Positions 1 through 5,029 of a stretch of DNA of 6,356 nt are shown one piece after another. Below the pieces are notes generated by a model. The model saw only the letters and a list, made by a program, of their open reading frames with translations, made no database searches and was not told the origin of the DNA. The number at the start of each line of letters is the position of its first letter. Position 1 is the first letter of the stretch. Source of the DNA: Chloroflexi bacterium RBG_16_64_43 (GTDB taxonomy: Bacteria > Chloroflexota > Anaerolineae > Anaerolineales > RBG-16-64-43); NCBI GenBank assembly GCA_001796965.1, contig MGOA01000093.1:1-6356 (forward strand), written 5' to 3'. The position numbers were made by a program, and so were the translations under genes.

Positions 1-1157
1 GACGAGTGGCAGTCGTGGGCGCGGGGATGACCAAATTCGTCCGCCGCGCGCTCGAAACGGGACGCGAACTCGCCTTCGAAGCCGCGAGCAAGGCCCTCGA
101 ATCGTGCGAGCTCACACTGGATCAGGTCGAAGCGGTGGTCATGGGCACGGCCCCGGATGCTTTTGACGGCGTGCACATGAAAGCCGAGTGGCTTTCCGAC
201 GGCGCCGGCGCATGGGGCAAGCCCTATATGCGCGGCTACGTGGGCGGCGGCACGGGAGTGTTCGCCCCGGCCCAGGGCTGGTACCACGTGGCCTCGGGCC
301 TGTTCGACATTTGCCTGGTCGTGTGTGAGGAGAAGATGTCGCCGGTGCAGCCGCACCCGCAAGGCGCCTTCCTGACCATCTTCGACAACTTCACCGAACG
401 CGCACTCAAGCCGAACCTGCTGTGGATCTTCGCTCTGGAGATGAACGCCTACATGCAGCACTATGGCCTCAAGAAGGAAGACATCGCCCAGGTGGCGGTG
501 AAGAACAAGCGCAACGCGGCCGATCACCCAGCCTCGCTCCTGGGCGATCGCAACATCACCCTCAAGGACATTCTCGACTCGGAGGTGTTGGCCTGGCCGG
601 TGCAGCGCCTGGACGTGAGCCCGGTGACGGATGGCGCGGTGGCGCTGGTGCTGGCCTCCGAGGCCGTCGCCCGGCGCATCACCTCCAAGCCGGTCTGGAT
701 CGAAGGCGTGGGCTGGAACCTGGATACTGCGTACTGGACCGACCGCGATCTGGCGTACCCCACCTACGTGGAAGAAGCCGCGCGTATGGCCTATCGCATG
801 GCCGGCATCACCGAGCCGCACAAGCAGATCCAGATCGCCGAGCCCTACGATCCCTTCGACTACAAAGAGCTGCACCACTTGGAGGGATTGATGCTCTTCC
901 CCAAGGGCAAGGCGCCCGAAGCCACCGCTGCCGGGGTCACCCAGCGCACCGGAAACCTGCCGGTGTGTCCCTCGGGCGGCCTGTTGGGTGTGGGCAACCC
1001 GATCGCAGCGGCCGGCATGATGAAGGTCGCCGAATTGTTCTGGCAGCTGCGCGGCGAGGCGGGTGCGCGCCAGGTGCCGGGCGACCCGCGCCGAGGGGTG
1101 GCCCAAGCCTGGGGCGATCTGATGCAAGTCGGCACGGTCGTGGTCATGGGGCGCTGA
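1..1157 (+). CDS. Thiolase-superfamily protein (SCP-x / lipid-transfer type), 5' partial, catalytic residues apparently replaced
   Basis: The frame is open to the window edge. The first visible residues, R-VAVVGAGMTKF, are the usual N-terminal beta strand of SCP-x-type thiolases, so the true start lies a few codons upstream; a GTG at 6 is possible but less likely. Numbering from 6 gives 383 residues, near the family's usual length of about 385-400. Family landmarks are the QLRGEAGARQV segment (347-357), PSGGLLGVGNP (322-332) and a YDPFDYKEL segment (281-289) matching the HDxFxxxEL motif. The usual active site is not visible: where CxTG or CxSG is expected there is GGTG (81-84), the HDxF His is Tyr281, the GHP His is Asn331, and no Cys occupies the C-terminal position. 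Two DUF35 genes follow at once, as expected for thiolases that need a zinc-ribbon partner. By analogy with the Ltp2-DUF35 steroid aldolase, it may be a CoA-ester aldolase or a non-classical condensing enzyme. Family assignment is firm; reaction and substrate are unknown. Confidence 0.85.
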   Translation, partial: RVAVVGAGMTKFVRRALETGRELAFEAASKALESCELTLDQVEAVVMGTAPDAFDGVHMKAEWLSDGAGAWGKPYMRGYVGGGTGVFAPAQGWYHVASGLFDICLVVCEEKMSPVQPHPQGAFLTIFDNFTERALKPNLLWIFALEMNAYMQHYGLKKEDIAQVAVKNKRNAADHPASLLGDRNITLKDILDSEVLAWPVQRLDVSPVTDGAVALVLASEAVARRITSKPVWIEGVGWNLDTAYWTDRDLAYPTYVEEAARMAYRMAGITEPHKQIQIAEPYDPFDYKELHHLEGLMLFPKGKAPEATAAGVTQRTGNLPVCPSGGLLGVGNPIAAAGMMKVAELFWQLRGEAGARQVPGDPRRGVAQAWGDLMQVGTVVVMGR

Positions 1158-1168
1158 GGGAGGATGCC

Positions 1169-1672
1169 ATGGAACAACACGTTTTCCCGACACGCGGGCT
1201 ATCGGAGAAGGACTTCAGCGAGCACAAAGTTCTCGTCGAGCACTGGGCCCTCAAGGCAGACTATGCCTGGGATACCGGTGTAGCGATTGGTGGGTTCCTG
1301 CATGGCCTCAAGCAGGGCAAGCTCCTCGCACGGCGCTGCAACCGCTGCCGTCGAACGCTCATCCCACCGCGCATGTTTTGCGAGGAGTGCTTCCGTCCAA
1401 CAGACGAGTGGGTCGAACTCCAAAACACCGGATGGGTCAAGACCTTCTCGCTCTCGAATGTGCGCTGGGATATGGTGCGGCTCGAGCAGCCCGAGATGCC
1501 CGCGGTGGTGGTCATCGACGGCGCTTCTCCCGGCATGGGCATCCTGCACATGCTGGGCGAAGTGGAGCCCAAGGCGGTGGCGATCGGGATGCGCGTGCAG
1601 GCGGTGTGGAAGCCGGCCGCTGAACGCGAGGGCTCGATCACCGATATCCGCTACTTCAAACCGATCGGCTGA
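1169..1672 (+). CDS. Zinc-ribbon / OB-fold DUF35 protein, first of a tandem pair (thiolase partner subunit)
   Basis: The product is 167 residues. ATG 1169 is chosen because GGGAGG (1158-1163) sits 5 nt upstream; the long open stretch before it in this frame is a shadow of the thiolase gene. Residues 1-45 form an N-terminal segment ending in FLHGLKQGK (43-51). Four Cys (57, 60, 71, 74; CxxC...CxxC) form the rubredoxin-like zinc ribbon, with PPRMFCEEC between the pairs. Residues 85-150 are the OB-fold, and the protein ends in GSITDIRYFKP (155-165), a typical DUF35 C terminus. DUF35 proteins of this type bind thiolase-like subunits and may contact the CoA moiety, as in archaeal HMG-CoA synthase complexes, the Ltp2-ChsH2 aldolase and the toluene-pathway thiolase BbsAB. 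The gene begins 11 nt after the thiolase-like stop, so translation is probably coupled and the products likely form one complex. The substrate cannot be told from the sequence. Confidence 0.9.
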   Translation: MEQHVFPTRGLSEKDFSEHKVLVEHWALKADYAWDTGVAIGGFLHGLKQGKLLARRCNRCRRTLIPPRMFCEECFRPTDEWVELQNTGWVKTFSLSNVRWDMVRLEQPEMPAVVVIDGASPGMGILHMLGEVEPKAVAIGMRVQAVWKPAAEREGSITDIRYFKPIG

Positions 1673-1700
1673 GCCTGCCGGCGGAATGGGAGAAGACCTC

Positions 1701-2177
1701 ATGGGCACTCTGCATTCGCTCGAGCATCCGGTACAAGCCGGCGTGTGGCACGGTTCGATCCCCTTGGAGCACCGCTATACCGCCGGGGTCGCTGGGGAGC
1801 GTTTTCTGCATGGGTTGAAAGAGGGCAAGATCTACGGTACGCGCTGTGCGCACTGTGACTACACTTACGTGCCGGCGCGGATGTACTGCGAGCGCTGCCT
1901 GGCGCACCTGGGCGAGCAGGCCTGGCTGGAGATTGGACTGGAGGGCGAGTTGCGCTCATTCACCGAGGTGCACCTCGACCCCTCGGGCCAACGGCTGGCA
2001 AAGCCGCGGTGGGTCGGCCTGGTCCGGCTGGGTGGAGCCTCCGGCGTGCTCATGCACAACCTGGAGGGTGTGACCCCGGAAAACGCGCGCGTGGGGTTGG
2101 CGGTGAAGGCAGTGTTTCGCCCGGCCAAGGAGCGCAGCGGATCGATCAACGATATCCGTCACTTCGCGCCTGCCTGA
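1701..2177 (+). CDS. Zinc-ribbon / OB-fold DUF35 protein, second of a tandem pair
   Basis: The product is 158 residues. ATG 1701 is preferred, with GGAGA (1689-1693) about 7 nt upstream; an in-frame ATG at 1686 would add five residues but has no well-placed Shine-Dalgarno site. The architecture matches the upstream gene: an N-terminal segment with FLHGLKEGK (35-43), a zinc ribbon with Cys49, 52, 63 and 66 around PARMYCERC, an OB-fold (about 76-142) and the C-terminal GSINDIRHFAP (147-157). The shared blocks show the two genes are paralogues, but the N termini and OB-fold centres differ strongly, so this is an old duplication with probable division of labour. One copy may serve the thiolase-like protein here and the other a second thiolase encoded outside the window, or both may join a heteromeric complex. 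The gap to the preceding stop is 28 nt, consistent with one operon. Confidence 0.9.
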   Translation: MGTLHSLEHPVQAGVWHGSIPLEHRYTAGVAGERFLHGLKEGKIYGTRCAHCDYTYVPARMYCERCLAHLGEQAWLEIGLEGELRSFTEVHLDPSGQRLAKPRWVGLVRLGGASGVLMHNLEGVTPENARVGLAVKAVFRPAKERSGSINDIRHFAPA

Positions 2178-2217
2178 GCCACCGCGCAACCTCGAGTGCG
2201 CAGGAAAGGGGAGACGA

Positions 2218-2259
2218 GGCGAGTGGGGCGGCGATTGCCGCCCCTCTCGTGTACTCGCC
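2218..2259 (+). terminator. Two-tier GC-rich hairpin after the thiolase/DUF35 operon
   Basis: A perfect 8-bp stem, GGGGCGGC (2225-2232) with GCCGCCCC (2237-2244), closes a GATT loop. It is flanked by an outer 7-bp pairing, GGCGAGT (2218-2224) with ACTCGCC (2253-2259), which leaves 8 unpaired bases on the 3' side. A competing pairing is ACGAG (2214-2218) with CTCGT (2246-2250). It begins 40 nt after the DUF35 stop. There is no U-tract, only TCTCGT after the inner stem, so it is either a weak or Rho-assisted terminator or an mRNA 3'-end stabilising structure. Confidence 0.5.
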
Positions 2260-2350
2260 GCTCAGGGTCACACCGACACCATTTGGCGGGACTCGAACAG
2301 TGGGCTTCAGGCACGGGCGGGCGCATCTCTTCGCCAGGAGAATCTGAAGT

Positions 2351-2357
2351 AAGGAGG
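2351..2357 (+). promoter_or_regulatory. Near-perfect Shine-Dalgarno AAGGAGG for the DsrE-like gene
   Basis: AAGGAGG lies 4 nt before ATG 2362 and fixes the start of the DsrE-like gene. It is the strongest ribosome binding site in the window. The preceding intergenic stretch 2260-2350 should hold the promoter of this unit, but no convincing -35/-10 pair was found there. Confidence 0.7.
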
Positions 2358-2361
2358 CGAA

Positions 2362-2718
2362 ATGCCAACTAGCGAGAAAGCCCTGGCCACGGTCGTCGTG
2401 GTCGCCCGCGACGGAATGGGCGAGGGGCCCGCTGAACTGCGCCACAGGCTCATCCAGAGCTACTTTGGCCTGCTTCTGCAAAATGAGATGCTTCCGCGAG
2501 CCATCTGTTTCTACGGGGCTGGCGTCCATCTGGTGAGCTCCGCCTCTCCGGTGATCGAGGAGCTCAAGGCGTTAGAGGCCAAGGGGGTTCGCCTGGTGGC
2601 CTGTTCGACGTGTGTCAACTTCTTCGAATTGGCTGATGACTTGCGGGTGGGCGTGGTCGGAGGGATGGGCGACATCCTCGAAGCGCAATGGAGAGCCGAT
2701 AAGGTCATTGCGTTGTGA
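2362..2718 (+). CDS. Stand-alone DsrE-like protein resembling the C-terminal domain of YedF (selenium-metabolism-type sulfurtransferase-like family)
   Basis: The product is 118 residues, a single DsrE/DsrF-fold domain. Visible landmarks are a first strand ATVVVVARDGMGEGPAEL (9-26), FYGAGVHLV (50-58), and a cysteine pair in LVACSTCVNFF (78-88) followed by GVVGGMGDILEAQWRADKVIAL at the end. The D-x-MG-x-G-x-xEL start, the CxTC motif (Cys81, Cys84) and the terminal strand are the pattern of the YedF selenium-metabolism family. Full YedF proteins carry an N-terminal TusA-like domain that is absent here, so this is the DsrE half alone. DsrE-fold proteins relay persulfide sulfur, or are proposed to relay selenium, through a conserved Cys. 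No selD, selA or other selenium or sulfur gene is visible nearby, so a selenium role is only family-level inference. It is probably co-transcribed with the methyltransferase downstream. Cytosolic; no signal peptide or membrane segment. Confidence 0.85.
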   Translation: MPTSEKALATVVVVARDGMGEGPAELRHRLIQSYFGLLLQNEMLPRAICFYGAGVHLVSSASPVIEELKALEAKGVRLVACSTCVNFFELADDLRVGVVGGMGDILEAQWRADKVIAL

Positions 2719-2752
2719 TTGCCGCGTGAGCCGCCCTGCGCCGGATGGGGCC

Positions 2753-3442
2753 ATGAGAAACGGGGTCGCACGCGAAGAATCCCCCCGGCGGGTAGAGACC
2801 AACATGCTTGCCCGCTCGCGCGGCTGGTACGATTCCCTTAGCCCATGGTACGACCTGCTGACCGCCGGGCAGGAGAACGCGCTGCGCGCTGCCGCAATCA
2901 AGGCGCTTGCCCTGCAGCCGGGCGAGCGCGTCTTGGAAGTGGGCTTCGGAACCGGGAGGGCCCTGGTTGAAATCAGCGAGGCGGTGGCCGAACGCGGCCG
3001 CGTATGGGGCGTCGATCTTTCGCGGGGGATGGCACGCGTGGCGCAGCGGCGACTGTGTAGCGCGCGCCGCACGTCCCGCATCGGCTTGGCCTGTGGGGAT
3101 GCGCTGCGCCTGCCGTTGTGCGCCGCGAGCATGGATGCGCTTTTCCTGTGCTTCACGCTGGAATTGCTCGAGGCGGCGGAGATTCCCATCGCGCTCGGGG
3201 AATGCCGGCGCGTGCTGCGCCGCGGCGGGCGGATGGGCCTGGTCTGCCTGTCGAGTGAGGCCGGGTCCGCCGCCGTCAACTCCATCTACACCTGGGCCCA
3301 TGCGCGCTGGCCGCGCGTGCTCGACTGCCGGCCCATCCGCCCGCGTGATTGGTTGGCGGCATCCGCGTTCGAGGTGAGCGCCCGCCGGAGTGTGAGTCTG
3401 TGGGGTCTCGGGGTGGAGGCCTTGGTGTGCCGGCCGCTGTAA
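2753..3442 (+). CDS. Class I SAM-dependent methyltransferase (UbiE/type 11-like)
   Basis: From ATG 2753 the product is 229 residues; an in-frame ATG at 2804 gives 212. GGGG lies just upstream of 2753 and neither start has a good Shine-Dalgarno. Residues 1-17 look unlike the rest, so 2804 is a serious alternative, and the typical family opening GWYDSLSPWYDLL begins soon after it. Counting from 2753, motif I is VLEVGFGTG (60-68), the acidic ribose-binding residue is Asp88 in VWGVDLS, GDALRLPL (115-122) is the motif II region, and LRRGGRMGLV (155-164) is motif III with the following strand. The C-terminal part has RPIRPRDWLAASAFEV, where UbiE-like enzymes contact their substrate. The fold and cofactor are clear; the acceptor (quinone, lipid or other small molecule) is not. 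It starts 34 nt after the DsrE-like stop and probably shares its transcript. It contains several Cys but no paired-Cys pattern suggesting an arsenite methyltransferase. Confidence 0.88.
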   Translation: MRNGVAREESPRRVETNMLARSRGWYDSLSPWYDLLTAGQENALRAAAIKALALQPGERVLEVGFGTGRALVEISEAVAERGRVWGVDLSRGMARVAQRRLCSARRTSRIGLACGDALRLPLCAASMDALFLCFTLELLEAAEIPIALGECRRVLRRGGRMGLVCLSSEAGSAAVNSIYTWAHARWPRVLDCRPIRPRDWLAASAFEVSARRSVSLWGLGVEALVCRPL

Positions 3443-3446
3443 CGCC

Positions 3447-3466
3447 CCGGTTTGGGAGCCAACCGG
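3447..3466 (+). other. Imperfect hairpin just after the methyltransferase stop
   Basis: CCGGTT-T-GG (3447-3455) pairs with CC-AACCGG (3459-3466), giving 8 bp with one bulged T and a tiny loop, starting 4 nt after the stop. No U-tract follows. It may help end the methyltransferase transcript together with the stronger hairpin 30 nt downstream, or be chance. Confidence 0.3.
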
Positions 3467-3492
3467 CAACGTTCTGGAGTCCGAATGCGGTG

Positions 3493-3526
3493 AAAAGCGC
3501 GGGGCAGGTCTCAGACCTGCCCCGCG
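3493..3526 (-). terminator. Intrinsic terminator of the minus-strand lipoprotein gene, possibly bidirectional
   Basis: A perfect 13-bp stem, CGCGGGGCAGGTC (3498-3510) with GACCTGCCCCGCG (3514-3526), surrounds a 3-nt loop (TCA on the plus strand; 5 nt if the last pairs open). Read on the minus strand, the stem is followed after one base by TTTTC (3496-3492), so hairpin plus short U-tract suits a transcript ending 23 nt after the lipoprotein stop. On the plus strand only GATCCATCTTCC follows, so it would act weakly at best on the methyltransferase transcript. Its position between convergent genes supports a shared terminator. Confidence 0.75.
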
Positions 3527-3549
3527 ATCCATCTTCCAGCAAGCCTATT

Positions 3550-4185
3550 TCAGGGAGCGATGCGGGTGAAGACAACCGCTTGCGCGCCCTCAGTTACCGG
3601 CGTGTAGGTCAGCGTCGTGGGAGTGCAGGTGAAGGGTGTGGCCGAGGCCGTTTCCCCGAAGAAAGGAACCATGCCGCCCAAAGTTGAGCCGTCGCCGGTG
3701 GGCATCCCGCCCATGGTGAGCGCCATTGCCAAGTCGTCGATATTGACATTGGTGGTCGAGAGCAAGTTGCCCTCAGCAACGGAGTAGTCTGCCGTGCCGT
3801 GGCCATTGAGGCTCACCTGGATATCGAGGTTGAGACCGCCGCCGAGCTGATAGTCGACCTTCAGCTGGTCGGCCTGGACCCCGGCTGTCCCGTCGGAATT
3901 GAACGTGTAAAAAGCCGTGCCCGCGGTGCCCTTGTAGGTCAGCGTACCTTCGCTCTGGGGAGGCAGTACGGAGGCCATGAATTCAGAAAGATCCGCCAAC
4001 TCCCATGTCCCGACCAGGCACTCGGCGCCAGAGGCCACCGGGAAGGGCGGGGCGGTGGCGATCGTCTCCGGCCCATTTGAGGCGGGCGTCGCATTGCCGC
4101 CGCCCAGGAGCCCGAAAGGCGAGCTGCAAGCCAGCGTCCCTGCGAGTCCCATGCCGATAACGAGCTGCAACCTTCTTAGTGTCAT
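3550..4185 (-). CDS. Secreted lipoprotein of unknown function, lipocalin-like beta-rich domain
   Basis: The product is 211 residues from ATG 4185, which has GGAG about 7 nt upstream (TGGAGCGACGA-ATG). The frame is open further upstream, but this start gives a proper lipoprotein signal: MTLRR, then a hydrophobic stretch, then GTLAC with Cys20 as the probable lipidated residue. Residues 21-54 are a Gly/Pro/Ala/Thr-rich linker. The mature domain starts with ECLVGTWEL (55-63), the short GxW start seen in lipocalin-like folds. It continues with alternating short strands rich in Thr, Gly and Tyr (YKGTAGTAFYTFNSDGT, 84-100) and ends TPTTLTYTPVTEGAQAVVFTR. Apart from Cys20, the only cysteines are Cys56 and Cys187, well placed for a disulfide closing the domain in an oxidising extracytoplasmic space. 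No known enzyme motif is visible. Transcribed alone, divergent from the membrane-protein genes. The lipoprotein call is fairly sure; the lipocalin-like fold is tentative. Confidence 0.82.
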   Translation of the reverse strand: MTLRRLQLVIGMGLAGTLACSSPFGLLGGGNATPASNGPETIATAPPFPVASGAECLVGTWELADLSEFMASVLPPQSEGTLTYKGTAGTAFYTFNSDGTAGVQADQLKVDYQLGGGLNLDIQVSLNGHGTADYSVAEGNLLSTTNVNIDDLAMALTMGGMPTGDGSTLGGMVPFFGETASATPFTCTPTTLTYTPVTEGAQAVVFTRIAP

Positions 4186-4245
4186 TCGTCGCTCCAGTCC
4201 ACTTTGTCTTGTCGGCGAAATGGTATGTCGATGTTTTCGGTCGCA

Positions 4246-4251
4246 ATTATA
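4246..4251 (-). promoter_or_regulatory. -10 element TATAAT of the lipoprotein gene
   Basis: A perfect TATAAT lies on the minus strand at 4251-4246, 60 nt before ATG 4185, in a local AT-rich patch. The predicted transcription start near 4239 would give a leader of about 54 nt. The -35 is poor: TCGAAC (4273-4268) at a 16-nt spacer matches 3 of 6 consensus bases. It is probably the promoter, perhaps needing an activator. Confidence 0.55.
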
Positions 4252-4484
4252 CACAACTCGCTCGGAGGTTCGATTTCGTGCCTACACCTTTTGTTGGATT
4301 TCGATGCGCGGAATCTTCGGGCAGGAAGAGATGGGACTGGCACTTTTGTGGCTGGATAGGCTGTCTGGCATGCCCTAGTATGAGGTCAGCACCGGCCGCG
4401 CGACACAATGTCAAACAACCATGGGACCTGAAGCCGCACATGGGCGTTGCGGCGGTGCGAGAGCGAAAGCGAAGGAAGGATCGG
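4252..4484 (+). other. Gene-poor leader between the divergent lipoprotein and small membrane protein genes
   Basis: No supported gene lies here. The frame leading into the small membrane protein is open throughout, but its translation is rich in Arg, Cys and Trp with no protein-like pattern. The first part (about 4200-4360) is visibly more AT-rich than the flanking genes. The promoter for the plus-strand gene must lie here, but no convincing -35/-10 pair was found. The stretch ends in GAAGGAAGGA (4471-4480), the ribosome binding site of the next gene. Confidence 0.4.
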
Positions 4485-4742
4485 ATGAACAGCCGTCAAA
4501 GGACATGGTTGTGGCTAGCCGCGATCGCGTCGTTTATTGTGGGACTTGCACTTGTCTGGAATGACAGTGGTGCAGGGTGGTTTCTCATAATCATGGGCAT
4601 CCTCTATCTCGGCGCCTCGACGCGAGCTGGTCAAGCATGGGCTGCATCCAATCCGCGCCTGGGACGCTGGGGGCTTGTCGGAGTTACGCTGCTGCTGGTG
4701 CTACTCGCCGTGGTTTCTGGCGCAGTCCTCTTGTTGAATTGA
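4485..4742 (+). CDS. Small hydrophobic membrane protein, three predicted helices, unknown function
   Basis: The product is 85 residues. ATG 4485 is chosen because GAAGGAAGGA ends 4 nt before it; upstream in-frame ATGs (for example 4440) would only add a highly basic tail without a binding site. Predicted membrane segments are about 8-25 (WLWLAAIASFIVGLALVW), 31-45 (GWFLIIMGILYLGA) and 62-84 (leucine/valine-rich to the C terminus), joined by an Arg/Asn-containing loop (STRAGQAWAASNPRLGRW). The GWFLIIMGILYL segment resembles the short helices of LiaI/DUF5668-like membrane proteins such as the one encoded further downstream, but similarity is too weak to name a family. It lies 287 nt upstream of the next gene with inverted repeats between, so it may be its own unit. 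No catalytic motif is visible. Confidence 0.75.
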   Translation: MNSRQRTWLWLAAIASFIVGLALVWNDSGAGWFLIIMGILYLGASTRAGQAWAASNPRLGRWGLVGVTLLLVLLAVVSGAVLLLN

Positions 4743-4800
4743 TCAGCCGCGGTGGGCCATGGAATTCCTACCCGATCTGCCGGCGTGCGAAAACTGCGGC

Positions 4801-4818
4801 CGGAATCGCCCGATTCCG
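4801..4818 (+). terminator. Possible terminator hairpin after the small membrane protein gene
   Basis: CGGAATC (4801-4807) and GATTCCG (4812-4818) form a perfect 7-bp stem with a GCCC loop, 58 nt after the stop at 4742. It is followed by CGAGCTGGCTTGTTA, not a clear U-tract. It is a candidate transcript end or structural element; chance is possible. Confidence 0.3.
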
Positions 4819-4900
4819 CGAGCTGGCTTGTTACAGGGTCGACGGATGACATCAATCCTGAGAACCCAGCAACTGTCACCCGCGCCACGCGTAAATGAGC

Positions 4901-4959
4901 ATGTAACCGCAGCCAAATGCCCACCGCGTGGCAACCGGTTGGCTGCGGCAGGGTTACAT
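4901..4959. repeat. Long interrupted inverted repeat upstream of the LiaF-like gene pair
   Basis: ATGTAACCGCAGCCAA (4901-4916) is the reverse complement of 4939-4959 apart from a 5-nt insertion in the right arm: TTGGCTGC pairs with GCAGCCAA, and GGTTACAT pairs with ATGTAACC. That is 16 base pairs in two 8-bp blocks. The 22-nt space between the arms holds a smaller pairing, TGCC-C-AC with GTGGCA, and ends in the palindrome AACCGGTT (4933-4940). It ends 70 nt before ATG 5030. It could be a regulator-binding operator, a structured 5' leader or a small repeat element; the sequence does not settle which. Confidence 0.55.
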
Positions 4960-5029
4960 TATCGAGGGCTGGACTGACCCTGGGGTTGTCTCTGGACCGG
5001 ACCTAACATCTGCACGACTGGAGGTTTCC

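Noticed and set aside
422..1168. Long open frame running in front of the first DUF35 gene
   Set aside because: It lies inside the thiolase-like gene in another frame, its translation is Arg/Gly-rich without domain pattern, and the Shine-Dalgarno site at 1158-1163 marks the real start at 1169.
2281..2352. Minus-strand tRNA-like signature: GTTCGAGTCCC near an upstream CTTCAGA, recalling a selenocysteine tRNA next to a YedF-like gene
   Set aside because: The T-stem does not pair (CACTG against CCCGC), the putative anticodon stem does not pair (CCTTA against TTCTC), and the region overlaps the ribosome binding site of the DsrE-like gene. Treated as chance similarity.
2572..3532. Two long minus-strand open frames opposite the methyltransferase
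   Set aside because: Their translations are Arg/Pro/Ala-rich with no motif. The plus strand carries clear methyltransferase motifs, and high GC content produces such shadows.
3799..4378. Plus-strand open frames opposite the lipoprotein gene and its promoter
   Set aside because: The minus strand carries a signal peptide, lipobox, ribosome binding site, -10 box and terminator, all consistent; the plus frames show no binding site or domain.
4179..4484. N-terminal extension of the small membrane protein to 187 residues
   Set aside because: The added stretch is not protein-like, spans the divergent promoter region, and ATG 4485 has a well-spaced GAAGGAAGGA.
4759..4977. Possible small gene with a CENCG motif in the gap before the LiaF-like unit
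   Set aside because: No ribosome binding site, a single Cys pair only, and the frame runs through both inverted repeats without domain pattern.
4986..5009. TTGTCT and TAACAT as a promoter for the LiaF-like unit
   Set aside because: The spacer is only 12 nt, too short for a housekeeping-type promoter.
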